Of a DNA stretch of 64,000 bases, positions 37,533-48,357 are shown in pieces; position 1 is the stretch's first letter, and each line of letters begins with the position of its first letter. A program made the translations under genes and the position numbers. Source of the DNA: Coleofasciculus sp. FACHB-1120 (lineage in GTDB: Bacteria; Cyanobacteriota; Cyanobacteriia; Cyanobacteriales; FACHB-T130); the NCBI RefSeq assembly GCF_014698845.1, contig NZ_JACJTV010000018.1, positions 47,888 to 111,887 on the forward strand, read 5' to 3'. The notes below the pieces were generated by a model, which worked only from the letters and a program-made list of their open reading frames with translations, made no database searches and was not told the DNA's origin.

Positions 37533-38819
37533 ATGCCAACATTCGATATCTTGATTCTTTCCAATGGCCCTGGGGAGTTAGCGACTTGGGTGCGACCTGT
37601 GGTGAAGGCTTTACGGGAACAACTTGGGAATGACCGTTCAGCAGTGAGGATCTCGGTAGTTCTTTCCCCGTGTCCCAATGCGAGTGGGAAAGAAGCAGAA
37701 ATTGCCCAGTCTTACCCGCAAGTTGACCGCGTCCAGGGGGCAGCAAATTTCTGGGAGTTCTTAATGTGGGGAAAGACGGCAGAAAATTGGGATTGGCGCG
37801 ATCGCGGTGTGGTTGTATTTCTGGGTGGAGATCAAATTTTTCCCGTCGTCATTGGCAGACGCTTGGGTTATCGCACGGTTGTCTATGCCGAGTGGGATGC
37901 CCGTTGGTACAGTTTGATTGACCGATTTGGGGTGATGAAACCGGAACTCGTTGCCCGCGTTCCTCAGAAATACGCCCACAAGCTCTCTGTCGTTGGGGAT
38001 TTGATGGCAGAAGCGGGGGAATTAAAAATTGAAAATGAAAAATTAAAAATTCAAGAGTCAATCTATCTTGGCGAAACGATCGGGTTATTGCCTGGGTCAA
38101 AACCGGCGAAACTGGCTCAAGGGGTGCCGTTGTGCTTAGCGATCGCAGAATGCATTTATGCTAACCGTCCCCAAAGCCGCTTTGTGATTCCCGTCGCGCC
38201 GACTTTGGATCTAAAAACTTTAGCTCGATTTGCCGATCCTCAGCAAAATCCAGTGATTGAGTTAGTGAAAGGTGCCACAGCAGAACTCATAATTCCCGAT
38301 CCGCCAGAACTTCCGTATTTCAAAACAGCGGCAGGATTGCGAGTGGAACTGTGGACGCGATCGCCAGCTTATGACTTACTATCCCAGTGTTCTCTGTGTT
38401 TTACGACCGTGGGAGCCAATACCGCTGAACTCGCCGCCTTAGCCATCCCGATGATTGTCTTATTACCGACTCAACAACTGGATGCGATGCGAAGCTGGGA
38501 TGGATTGCCGGGATTACTGGCAAATTTGCCAGTTTTCGGTTCTAGTTTTGCCAAAGCAATCAACTGGATCATCATGCAACAAGTCCTGCGAAAAGGGCAT
38601 TTATATGCCTGGCCTAATATTTGGGCAAAAAAGCAGGTAGTTCCAGAATTAGTCGGTAAGCTTCAAGCGTCAGAGGTTGCAGAGTTGGCTTTGGACTATT
38701 TAAATCATCCTGAAAAATTACAGGAAATGCGCGATCGCCTCCGCAGCATTCGAGGTGAGGCGGGTGCTGCCCAAAAACTGGCAAAGTTGGTCTGCGAGGA
38801 GTTAGAACAAAATGCTTAA
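37533..38819 (+). CDS. Lipid-A-disaccharide synthase-related protein
   Basis: A 428-residue protein related to LpxB-type glycosyltransferases. LSNGPGELATWVRPVVKAL opens it, matching the SGEASGD-like donor-site start of LpxB in a degenerate form. EWDARWYSLIDRFGVMKPEL lies in the middle. TTVGANTAELAALAIPMIVLLPTQQLDAMRSWDGLPG near residues 295-330 corresponds to the conserved UDP-sugar-binding region. Function in cyanobacteria is unproven: they make simplified lipid A or none. I use ATG 37533, preceded by GGGGAAG; a TTG 15 bases earlier is in frame. An AT-rich repeat encoding ELKIENEKLKIQES interrupts it near residues 165-178. Confidence 0.85.
   Translation: MPTFDILILSNGPGELATWVRPVVKALREQLGNDRSAVRISVVLSPCPNASGKEAEIAQSYPQVDRVQGAANFWEFLMWGKTAENWDWRDRGVVVFLGGDQIFPVVIGRRLGYRTVVYAEWDARWYSLIDRFGVMKPELVARVPQKYAHKLSVVGDLMAEAGELKIENEKLKIQESIYLGETIGLLPGSKPAKLAQGVPLCLAIAECIYANRPQSRFVIPVAPTLDLKTLARFADPQQNPVIELVKGATAELIIPDPPELPYFKTAAGLRVELWTRSPAYDLLSQCSLCFTTVGANTAELAALAIPMIVLLPTQQLDAMRSWDGLPGLLANLPVFGSSFAKAINWIIMQQVLRKGHLYAWPNIWAKKQVVPELVGKLQASEVAELALDYLNHPEKLQEMRDRLRSIRGEAGAAQKLAKLVCEELEQNA
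38019..38055. repeat. AATTAAAAATT repeat embedded in LpxB-like gene
   Basis: Two AATTAAAAATT units separated by GAAAATGAAA, plainly unlike the surrounding GC-balanced codons. It encodes a hydrophilic Lys/Glu/Ile/Asn-rich insert in frame. Similar AATTAAAAATT strings are typical of intergenic repeats. Confidence 0.7.
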
Positions 38820-38822
38820 TTT

Positions 38823-39197
38823 TTAAGCGCTACGACGTCCCAGTTCGTAGATCCCGCAACCGACACAAGCAAGCATTCCCATACTGATTGCCCAGCTGCT
38901 TCCCAAGCCCAGTTCTACCCCATAATTGCAAATCGCGCCAATTAGGAAAAAAGGCACAATGCTGAAAATAGAAGCATAAAAGGCGTTTTGAGCTTCTCTA
39001 CCCTTGCGGGTTCTTTCAAACTCTTCCTGGGAAGTGTAGAGCGATCGCTCAGCGAAGTTAAACCAGCGATTAATTTGCTCCATCACCCATTCGCTGACCG
39101 GAGAGCAACCGAGATATAAAGCCAGCGACCATAGACCTGCACCCGCGATCGCTGTCGCATTCAGCTCGAATCTAAACGGTAGAATTTCAATCAGCAT
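38823..39197 (-). CDS. Small conserved-looking membrane protein
   Basis: About 124 residues from ATG 39197, or 139 from an upstream TTG at 39242. Two or three hydrophobic segments are present: AIAGAGLWSLALYLGC, then FYASIFSIVPFFLIGAICNYG, then WAISMGMLACVGCGIYELG. A charged helix between the first two contains SLYTSQEEFERTRKGREAQNA. I recognise no family. It ends only three bases after the stop of the LpxB-like gene on the other strand, so the two converge tightly. Confidence 0.7.
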   Translation of the reverse strand: MLIEILPFRFELNATAIAGAGLWSLALYLGCSPVSEWVMEQINRWFNFAERSLYTSQEEFERTRKGREAQNAFYASIFSIVPFFLIGAICNYGVELGLGSSWAISMGMLACVGCGIYELGRRSA

Positions 39198-39460
39198 GGG
39201 TTTTACAACACTATAGTAGTTACTCTTCAGGGATTTTAACAAAAGTCAAGAATCCGTGAATATAGGTTGTTCATCACTTCCTAGAAAACTCGTAAATTAC
39301 CGATAATTTCACCCCTGAGACAGACCCCAGCTCCAGACTTGACTGCCAGACTTGACACGGCACCAATCTGAAGTATAATTTTTCGGTTAATTGGCTGCGT
39401 GGGTAATCACCCCATTTCTCAGTTATCGATCTTAAATTTGGGCAAACGAAGAGTAAAGCA

Positions 39461-40189
39461 ATGCAGCAAGGGTCTATACCACCAAACCTTCAAAACCGCT
39501 TTCTCCATCCAAGACGATTTCTCTGTTTATTAGGGCTGACTTTAGCCGGATTGATGCCAGTAGTAGAATTTCAGCCAGAATCAGTTAAGGCATTGGAAAT
39601 TAGAACAATTGCAGCATCAACTGGCAGCAGCTGGCAAGGGGCATCTTTCCCAGTCGAAAATTTTCAAGGCTATAGTTCTCCATTTGGCTACCGTCGCTCT
39701 CCCTCTGGTTCTGGCGGTTTAGAATTTCATCGGGGTTTAGATATCGCTGCACCGGACGGAAGTTACATTCGTAACTGGTGGGGGGGGAAAGTCGTGAAAG
39801 TCTCACAAGATAGACTTTGTGGCACCTCAATTACTGTCGAGTCCGGGGCATGGCGGCACGTCTACTGTCACATGAAAGGAGGCGTAGAAACCGCTAATGG
39901 CGGTCGTTATTTCATCGATCGCAGCGGCGGTATTATCGTTTGGGAAGGGCAGCAAGTGCCAGCAGGTGCCCGGATTGGTCGGGTAGGAATGACTGGGCGG
40001 ACTACTGGGCCTCATCTCCATTGGGGATTAAAGTATGGCAATAACTATGTAGATCCGGCTCAGGTTCTCAAAGCGATGTATGCTCAACAACCCGGTAATG
40101 TTCGGCAAGTTGGGCAACGTTTGCTTCAACCGTCTAGAAGTCAGACATCGTGGTGGAAACGTCAGGGGCAACGAACGATCGATTATTGA
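39461..40189 (+). CDS. Secreted M23 (LytM) family metallopeptidase
   Basis: A 242-residue cell-wall peptidase homologue. An N-terminal basic stretch and hydrophobic signal segment (about 22-40: FLCLLGLTLAGLMPVV) is followed by the M23 domain (about 65-215). The zinc ligands are in HRGLDIAAPDG (H and D) and HLHWGL (H-x-H); a further HVYCHMKGG histidine is present. LytM enzymes cut peptidoglycan cross-bridges or, if inactive, activate amidases. Here all ligands are present, so activity is expected. ATG start follows GAGTAAAGCA. Convergent with ftsH, with palindromic repeats and a bidirectional terminator between. Confidence 0.92.
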   Translation: MQQGSIPPNLQNRFLHPRRFLCLLGLTLAGLMPVVEFQPESVKALEIRTIAASTGSSWQGASFPVENFQGYSSPFGYRRSPSGSGGLEFHRGLDIAAPDGSYIRNWWGGKVVKVSQDRLCGTSITVESGAWRHVYCHMKGGVETANGGRYFIDRSGGIIVWEGQQVPAGARIGRVGMTGRTTGPHLHWGLKYGNNYVDPAQVLKAMYAQQPGNVRQVGQRLLQPSRSQTSWWKRQGQRTIDY

Positions 40190-40280
40190 TTGACGTGGCA
40201 ACATTTTCTTAGGTGAGAAGGATTGAGCCGAAGACTAAAGTATTTCAAGGGTTGGGTGCAACACATCAATCGCGATACAT

Positions 40281-40350
40281 CAATAAGGACATGGCATGGT
40301 CCTTATTGAAGGTTAGAACCGCAATATGGGACATGGTAATGCCATGTCCC
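40281..40350. repeat. Two palindromic repeats of the ACATGG family
   Basis: CAATAAGGACATGGCATGGTC plus the complementary end (40281-40308), and GGGACATGG-TAAT-GCCATGTCCC (40328-40350). The second type recurs at 52911-52933 after the NUDIX gene. Confidence 0.7.
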
Positions 40351-40368
40351 TACTCATTAGAACCGTAA

Positions 40369-40405
40369 AAAAGAACCCGTTTTCTTTAAGAAAACGGGTT
40401 CTTTT
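40369..40405. terminator. Bidirectional terminator between M23 peptidase gene and ftsH
   Basis: AAAAGAACCCGTTTTCTT, one base, then the exact complement: an 18-bp stem with A tract on one side and T tract on the other. It therefore can terminate both convergent transcripts. It lies 50 bases beyond the ftsH stop codon. Confidence 0.85.
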
Positions 40406-40454
40406 AGATAGATAAGTGTTCTGTTTAAAGAACAAGCACTCTTAATTAAGATAA

Positions 40455-42368
<1,914 letters not shown>

Positions 42369-42696
42369 AACACTTGCCCTTTCCCTGCTGCTTGGACTCA
42401 ACTCCTAGGTTGCTGGATTTCCAGAGGAATCTGCCTAAATCAGGAGTTGAGCAGACCTTCCATCCTCTAGTTTAACTGTCTCGATTCCAGCCTTGCCGAG
42501 AATCGGTTTGCTGGTTTTATCTGCTTTGTTGACGAAGTTGGGTGGAACTTGTTATCTTGTACGTATTCATAACGAGTACGCTTTAGTGTTTTAAGTAAAT
42601 TTTTCCACCGAACCTATTGGTAGCAGCGAATTACTGGAGATTAACTATTTTTGCGGTTACTAAAGCTTGTTTTCATCTTCATAGAGGCTTATTTGT
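42369..42696. other. Divergent promoter region between ftsH and FMN reductase gene
   Basis: A 328-base gap without genes. CAGGAATCTGCCTAAATCAGGAG and CTCCTAGGTTGCTGGATTTCC near 42400-42450 form an imperfect inverted repeat. ACGTATTCATAACGAGTACG near 42558-42577 is another partial palindrome. Both could be regulatory but nothing specific is recognised. Confidence 0.4.
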
Positions 42697-43242
42697 ATGG
42701 TCAAAATTGTGGGAATTGGCGGGAGTTTACGGGCTGAATCTCAAAGTCAGCTGGCTCTAAATTTGGCAGCTTTGCGAGTGCGATCGCTTGGTGCTGAGGT
42801 AGAAGTTCTTGATTTGCGGCAAATGAATCTGCCTTTTTGTAACGGGGAAAAGGAATTTCCAGACTTTCCGGATGTTGCAAAGATGCGGAAAGCAGTCGCT
42901 GAGGCAGATGGCTTAATTTTGGCAACCCCTGAGTATCATGGTAGTGTCAGCGGTGTGCTGAAAAATGCCCTGGATTTGATGAGCTTTGACCAACTCAGTG
43001 ATAAAGTTACAGGTTTAATTAGTGTCTTGGGAGGTCAGTCAAATAGTAACGCTCTCAACGATCTGCGGGTAATTATGCGTTGGGTTCATGCTTGGGTAAT
43101 TCCGGAACAAATTGCCATTGGACAAGCTTGGAAAGCTTTTGATGCTAATGGGAACTTGCTAGATGATAAACTCTCTCAACGCTTTGATGAGTTTGCTAAA
43201 AGTTTAGTAGAAAGTACCCAAAAACTGAGAAAGGCTGCCTAG
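42697..43242 (+). CDS. NADPH-dependent FMN reductase
   Basis: A 181-residue flavodoxin-like oxidoreductase. GIGGSLRAESQSQLALNLA (residues 5-23) is the FMN phosphate-binding loop. ADGLILATPEYHGSVSGVLKNALDLMS (about 70-96) is the family signature, as in SsuE, chromate/azo reductases and ArsH. It would reduce FMN, quinones or metals using NADPH; the physiological substrate is not given by sequence. ATG start after TTTGT, with TAGAGG about 15 bases before. It is a lone gene divergent from ftsH and facing the ferrochelatase-family gene. Confidence 0.92.
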   Translation: MVKIVGIGGSLRAESQSQLALNLAALRVRSLGAEVEVLDLRQMNLPFCNGEKEFPDFPDVAKMRKAVAEADGLILATPEYHGSVSGVLKNALDLMSFDQLSDKVTGLISVLGGQSNSNALNDLRVIMRWVHAWVIPEQIAIGQAWKAFDANGNLLDDKLSQRFDEFAKSLVESTQKLRKAA

Positions 43243-43375
43243 TTTTGGGTTTCAATCGGAGACTTTTTGACGCAAAGGTGCGCCAAGGAAATCGCAAAGG
43301 TACGCAGAGATAATTTTCTTTGCGTACCTTTGCAATTTTCTTTGTTGTTCTGGGCGTTAAAAAACACCAGATTAT

Positions 43376-44554
43376 TTAATGGTGGTGGTGATCGTGGTCA
43401 TGATGATGACCGTGGTCATGGTGATGACCATGATCGTGGTGGTCATGGGTATGAGCTTGCATCGCCGCCATCTGAGGATTAACGGAAAGAGCTTGTTCTG
43501 AAAATAAGGCTTCAATCTGAGGATGCGCCCATTCTGCCGCCATCTTTAAAAATTCTGGATGGTCGTTAACGCACGCCATTTGTACGTAAGTCACTTCAGG
43601 ATGCCGACGCCGTAAGCTATGCAGGATGTGGTCTACATCTAGCAGAGTTTCGTGATTCTCGGTAGCAAAGCCAATCGGCATGAAGACGACGGAGGTAGCA
43701 CCCAGCAGAATTAGATTTTCAGCAGCTTGAGTGGCATTAGGTTGAGTCCATTCAATCAGAGGCGTGTCATGGTTGAGCCAACCCACCGAAATCAGCGGAT
43801 ATTTATTAATCAGCTTTTCTCTAACTCGTTCGTAGAGTGCCTCACTTTCAGTAATGCCAGAGGTAAATCCTTTGGCTTTATGAGGACAACCGTGATTCAT
43901 CAAGACGATGGCAGTTTGGGACGGTAGGTGCGCGACTGCTAAATCGCGGGCAATTTTCTCTTCTACTAGACGCGCTAACAACTCAATGTAGGCGGGTTCG
44001 TTGTAGAAAGAGGGAATATAGCGCTGTCCCTTAATCCAGTGTTCGCTCCCGTCAGATAGTTTGGAAAGAGCATTATTCACCTGCTCGACCGCAATCCCGC
44101 TGGTGAAGATAGAATCTACCACTAAGAGCGGGTAGATCAGCAGTTTGTCAAACCCCTGCTCTTTGATTTCAGCGAGAACTTGTTCGGGAAGGAAGGGAGC
44201 GCAAAAGTTAAAGGCTTTGAAAACTTTAACGCGATCGCCCCATTTTTCTTGTAAATTTTTTTCTATCCCCACCCGTTGCTGTTCAAAAATTGCGTTGTGA
44301 GGGGAAATAAAATGATCGTGCTGGTGGTTCCACTCGTGCAGGTCAAAGATTGCCAAAAGCTTTGCGAGTGGTGGATAAATCCAGGTGGGTACCGGCGCAA
44401 ACTTAGCGGTGAGTAGATTTAACGCTTGTTCGTTGTAGTTGGCAAAGTCGTCGTAGCTTTCTACTTCGCCATAGCCCATCAGCAATACGGCTATGCGGTC
44501 GTTACCAGTTGCTGAATCGTTATTTTGTTGAAGTTTTTCTGGGGTGGCTACCAA
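43376..44554 (-). CDS. Ferrochelatase-family protein with histidine-rich C-terminal tail
   Basis: A 392-residue chelatase-fold protein of the ferrochelatase family (AVLLMGYGEVESYDDFANYN near the start, PLLVVDSIFTSGIAVEQVNNAL mid-chain, then LMNHGCPHKAKGFTSGITESEALY). The last 25 residues contain about 15 histidines interleaved with Asp and Gly, a likely nickel-, cobalt- or zinc-binding tail of the kind seen in CbiX-L and hydrogenase metallochaperones. The canonical cyanobacterial HemH has instead a membrane-anchored CAB helix. It is therefore probably a cobalt/nickel chelatase or metal chaperone rather than HemH; this is inference. Start is TTG 44554, with GAGGAA seven bases before it; no ATG is available. 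Confidence 0.85.
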   Translation of the reverse strand: MVATPEKLQQNNDSATGNDRIAVLLMGYGEVESYDDFANYNEQALNLLTAKFAPVPTWIYPPLAKLLAIFDLHEWNHQHDHFISPHNAIFEQQRVGIEKNLQEKWGDRVKVFKAFNFCAPFLPEQVLAEIKEQGFDKLLIYPLLVVDSIFTSGIAVEQVNNALSKLSDGSEHWIKGQRYIPSFYNEPAYIELLARLVEEKIARDLAVAHLPSQTAIVLMNHGCPHKAKGFTSGITESEALYERVREKLINKYPLISVGWLNHDTPLIEWTQPNATQAAENLILLGATSVVFMPIGFATENHETLLDVDHILHSLRRRHPEVTYVQMACVNDHPEFLKMAAEWAHPQIEALFSEQALSVNPQMAAMQAHTHDHHDHGHHHDHGHHHDHDHHHH

Positions 44555-44804
44555 GTCGCGTTCCTCAACTTGAATGGTGTCTACATTAGAGTGGAAACTG
44601 GGGCGATCGCGTTGTCGTACAGATTCAATCCCCGCAAAGCACCACTCTTTGTTTTAGGTTAACAGTTTTAGGTTAACATCCCCTATGGGGGGATTAGGCT
44701 AAAAAATTTAGTAGTTAAATAATATTGCAGCGAGTTTTGAGGTGCAATTCATCCACCCAATGATTGATAGAGTCAGAAGTGAGTGATGGGACGAAGAGCT
44801 GCAT

Positions 44805-47800
44805 CTAGCCGCAGACGCTAACGCGATCGCGTCCTTGAGCCTTTGCTTCATAAAGTGCCGCATCCGCCGCATGAATGACTGCCTCTCCCGTATTGCCGTG
44901 AATCGGGAAGCAAGCAACTCCCAGGGAGATCGAGATCGCACCCAGTTGCTGACGCCGAGATTGTACCTGAAGGTGTTTGACGCCTTCTCGCAATTGTTCG
45001 GCACGAGCAATGGTATCTTCTAACGATGCCTCTGGCAGAATTAGCGTTAATTCCTCGCCGCCGTAGCGACAGGCAATATCTGATGCTCGAATCTGCTGTC
45101 TTAAGAAAAGCCCTAGTTCCCGTAACACCGTATCGCCTGCCTCGTGCCCGAAGGTGTCATTAAAACGCTTGAAGTGGTCAACATCGAGCATAATTACCCC
45201 CAAAAGTTGCTGTTTGCGCTCAGCTCGATGAATTTCCCGCACGAGGGACTCTTCCAGATAACGTCGGTTATATAAACCTGTCAGAGGGTCGCGGATACTT
45301 TGTTTTTGTAGTGTTTCGTGTAGTGATAAATTGGCTAGTGCTAGGGCAATATTTTCGGCGACTGTCACTGCTAAGCGTTGTTTAGCTTCAGTTAATTGTC
45401 CCGACGCTTGAGCGCTTACTTGAGCGCTTAAATATAAGATGCCCATTGCTTCTCCTTGCGCCATCATCGGGACGCACAGGGAATGAGCAGGCGCTGGATG
45501 CGGATGGATATGTTTGCAGAGCAAACCGGCGCGTGAGTCTTCAACCAAATGAGAGCGACCCCGGCGTAGTGCCCAGCATTCATCCGGGGCAAAGAGTTTG
45601 TGACTCGGTAGGGCACCCCAAGAGGCGACAGACTCAACCAGTTTTCTAGAGGCGCTGGTGACAAAAATCCCACCAGATACATCGGGGAAGATGGGTTGTA
45701 CGAGTTGCGCGATCGCGGTGTATGCTTCTTCAACTGTCATGCAAGCTTGCAACACTTCACTCATTTCACCCAGCAGCACGATCTCGCGGTTGCGTTGTTC
45801 GAGTTCTTTTACCCAGGTGGTGAGTTTCTGGTTGGCTTGCTGTAGCGCTTCCTCAGTTTGCTGGCGTTGGGTAATGTCGCGGAAAATAGTCCGAGTGGAA
45901 ACTAATTCTCCATCGATTGATTTAGCGTTGATGCTCCCGTCGAGCCAAATTGTTCTGCCATTTTTGGTAATAAATGCGGTTTGAATTCGATCGAGCTTTT
46001 CGCCGGTTTTGATTCGTTGAAAAAATTCCTGAGAGCGTGCCTGATATTCTGGATGAATCACATCAAACACTGACATTCGCGCAATTTCTGCCTCACTGTA
46101 TCCCAAAGTTTCTTGCCAGGTACGGTTAACGTAAATCAGACGCCCATCCGGCGCAACACTCTGAATCAGGTCGTTGGCATTTTCAAACAAGTCCCGATAT
46201 CGCTCTTCGCTTTCCCGCAATGCTTCCTCTGCCGCTTTGCGGTTAGTAATATCACTGCCAATTCCTACAAAACCCGTGATATTGCCTTCAATATCCCGCA
46301 AAGCGGTTACTGACAGCAGCACCGAGAAGCGACTGCCATCCTTGCGGATGTAAGTCCATTCATTCTCATCTACGTTACCGCGACGCGCTTGGGCAATAAA
46401 TACTTCAAATCCAGGTTTTATCCTAACGCCAAGTTGCTTGGAAAGCTCTTGGGCACGTTGCACCACTTCGTTTTGATCGTGGAATATTGCCGGTGTTTTT
46501 TTTCCAACCACCTCAGAAGCAGCATATCCCAAGCATTTCTCAGCGGCGGCATTAAAGCTGCGAATAGTGCCGTCTAGGGCAGTAGAAATAATCGTGTAGT
46601 TAGCGCTATCAAAAATTGCTCGTTGCAAGCTAGTTGAGGCTTGTAGTGCTTCCTCCGCTTGCTTGCGCTCGGTGATATCTTCAACAATGTAGGAATATTG
46701 CGCCTGTCTCCCTTGTGTTTTGGGAATGGCAGAGACAGTGGCAGACATCCACTTTTGAGCGGTGGCAGTTTTGTGAAGATACTCGAAGCGGATCGGAGTG
46801 CCGGTGCGATCGCTTTGACGATAGTGGCGAATCCACTCGCATCGGTATTCTAGGGGAATCCCCATGTCGCTCGCAAACTGATACTGCATTGCTTCCGGCT
46901 TCAGCCCAAAAAACTGAGCGGAAGCTGCATTATCTGAAAGATGCATGATGTCATCATCCAGAACCTCGACAATGCCCATCATCATTAGCGCACTGTCATA
47001 GAAGCTACGGAGGATCGATTCGCGTTCCCGTAGCGCTTCTTCCGCTGCTTGGCGATCGCTAATTTCCTTTGCCAAACCTTGGTTAATCGTCTCAACTTGC
47101 TTGGCACGGCGCTGCGCTGCTTGAGCAAGACGCACTGCCAATGCCAGCAAGAAAGCCATCAGTAATCCCGCGACTAATACAACTTCTGAGAGACGAGAAT
47201 TCTCTTGGTCAAGTAAACTCTCCTCAGGCCATATCTGTAAGCGCCAATTCACGCCATTTAAGTCTAAGGAAACATCTTGTCTCCATTCCTTTGGGTACTG
47301 ACTACTCGGATCGTGGCGATGGTAGATTTCTGTATCGTCCTGGTAAATTGCGATCGCGTATCCTGGGGAAATTTTTGGGTGCAGGATACTGTTAAACAAT
47401 TCCTGATTTTGAAAAATACCGAGAATGAAGCCGTCGAACTGCTTTCTCGCAAACAAGGGCACGTAAACCAGAAAACCCTGGTCTCCTTCTACTAAATTGA
47501 TAGAATGCCTAAGCGTATACGGAGTATCGATCACGTTTCGCTTCATTTGGTTTTTGGCGGCTTCTACGACTAACTGTCGCTGCTCTTGTATCGGAATATT
47601 TGACTGAAGAGCCGCCCCATTTTCCTTTGAGGTTATACCCCAGCGCACATTAAATTCCGGATCTACCCATTCAATCGCTTGATAGCCGCTGAAGTGCTGA
47701 ATATTAAGCGTTGCATCTGCTTCCCAATTTTGCTGAGATGGTTTCCCCGCATTTTCCCAACGCTTTGCCATGCGAACCAGTGCTAAAAATCGCTCCTCCA

Positions 47801-48044
47801 TTTCCCCGGTGAGTTCGATTTTTATACTCTCGGCTTCTAAGTCAATTTTCTGTTGAATGCGATCGCGTTCTAGTGCTTCTAGTCCTTGCCAGAGACACAG
47901 CGCCGCAATCGAAACCCCGATGCCAACCAGGAAGGGTAGCCGTCGCGACGCCACCGCATATCCTTTGTAAGCAAGCAGCCATAGGGGCATACACTTAGCG
48001 ATCGCTAGATTTCGCTGAAGCGCTGTTATCTTCTTCTGTCTCAT
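44805..48044 (-). CDS. Membrane CHASE-PAS-GAF diguanylate cyclase
   Basis: A 1079-residue sensor that should make cyclic di-GMP. An N-terminal transmembrane helix (about 32-50) and an extracytoplasmic CHASE domain (about 60-285) are followed by a second helix (about 290-312). Three PAS domains come next (about 345-460, 470-600, 605-730, joined by SDITNRKAAEEALRESEERYRDL-type linkers), then a GAF domain (about 765-905). The C-terminal GGDEF domain (about 915-1075) reads GGEEL, an accepted active variant. It has RASD five residues upstream, the RxxD inhibitory I-site. It therefore should be an active, product-inhibited cyclase responding to external ligands and light or redox via PAS/GAF. No EAL domain. 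Confidence 0.95.
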   Translation of the reverse strand: MRQKKITALQRNLAIAKCMPLWLLAYKGYAVASRRLPFLVGIGVSIAALCLWQGLEALERDRIQQKIDLEAESIKIELTGEMEERFLALVRMAKRWENAGKPSQQNWEADATLNIQHFSGYQAIEWVDPEFNVRWGITSKENGAALQSNIPIQEQRQLVVEAAKNQMKRNVIDTPYTLRHSINLVEGDQGFLVYVPLFARKQFDGFILGIFQNQELFNSILHPKISPGYAIAIYQDDTEIYHRHDPSSQYPKEWRQDVSLDLNGVNWRLQIWPEESLLDQENSRLSEVVLVAGLLMAFLLALAVRLAQAAQRRAKQVETINQGLAKEISDRQAAEEALRERESILRSFYDSALMMMGIVEVLDDDIMHLSDNAASAQFFGLKPEAMQYQFASDMGIPLEYRCEWIRHYRQSDRTGTPIRFEYLHKTATAQKWMSATVSAIPKTQGRQAQYSYIVEDITERKQAEEALQASTSLQRAIFDSANYTIISTALDGTIRSFNAAAEKCLGYAASEVVGKKTPAIFHDQNEVVQRAQELSKQLGVRIKPGFEVFIAQARRGNVDENEWTYIRKDGSRFSVLLSVTALRDIEGNITGFVGIGSDITNRKAAEEALRESEERYRDLFENANDLIQSVAPDGRLIYVNRTWQETLGYSEAEIARMSVFDVIHPEYQARSQEFFQRIKTGEKLDRIQTAFITKNGRTIWLDGSINAKSIDGELVSTRTIFRDITQRQQTEEALQQANQKLTTWVKELEQRNREIVLLGEMSEVLQACMTVEEAYTAIAQLVQPIFPDVSGGIFVTSASRKLVESVASWGALPSHKLFAPDECWALRRGRSHLVEDSRAGLLCKHIHPHPAPAHSLCVPMMAQGEAMGILYLSAQVSAQASGQLTEAKQRLAVTVAENIALALANLSLHETLQKQSIRDPLTGLYNRRYLEESLVREIHRAERKQQLLGVIMLDVDHFKRFNDTFGHEAGDTVLRELGLFLRQQIRASDIACRYGGEELTLILPEASLEDTIARAEQLREGVKHLQVQSRRQQLGAISISLGVACFPIHGNTGEAVIHAADAALYEAKAQGRDRVSVCG

Positions 48045-48357
48045 TTGCTAAGTGTTTCCTGAATCCAACTGAACGGTGTTGGGCTTGTTTTCAGGAATTC
48101 CGCCACTGCCACGTACAGCCACCATCTTTTTTCATTTTTTGTTACATATAAGTGCAACATAATAGGGACAGACAGTTTATGTCTTCAGCTAAAGCGCGTA
48201 AGTCCTGACTTGCTAATTCTTGAAATCTATAGATTCTGCTTGCACCCTCGTCAAAGCTTTTTATAAAATTTTTTATATCCAATGACTGATGTTTTATCGG
48301 TAAGGTATTCTAACGATCCAACTGATGCTCATCATCATTTGCCCCCAACCCTTAGAA
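48045..48357. other. Promoter gap between diguanylate cyclase and hydrolase-like gene
   Basis: No gene seen. TTATAAAATTTTTTATATCC near 48260-48280 is an AT-rich candidate promoter for the downstream gene. GATGCTCATCATCATTTGCCC at about 48322-48342 is echoed by GATGAGCGTCATTATTTGCCC at about 48359-48379, a local duplication of the gene's beginning. Confidence 0.4.

Noticed and set aside
43376..43460. Possible CRISPR-like short tandem repeats
   Set aside because: The CAT/GAT-rich repeats encode the His-rich tail in frame and have no spacers.
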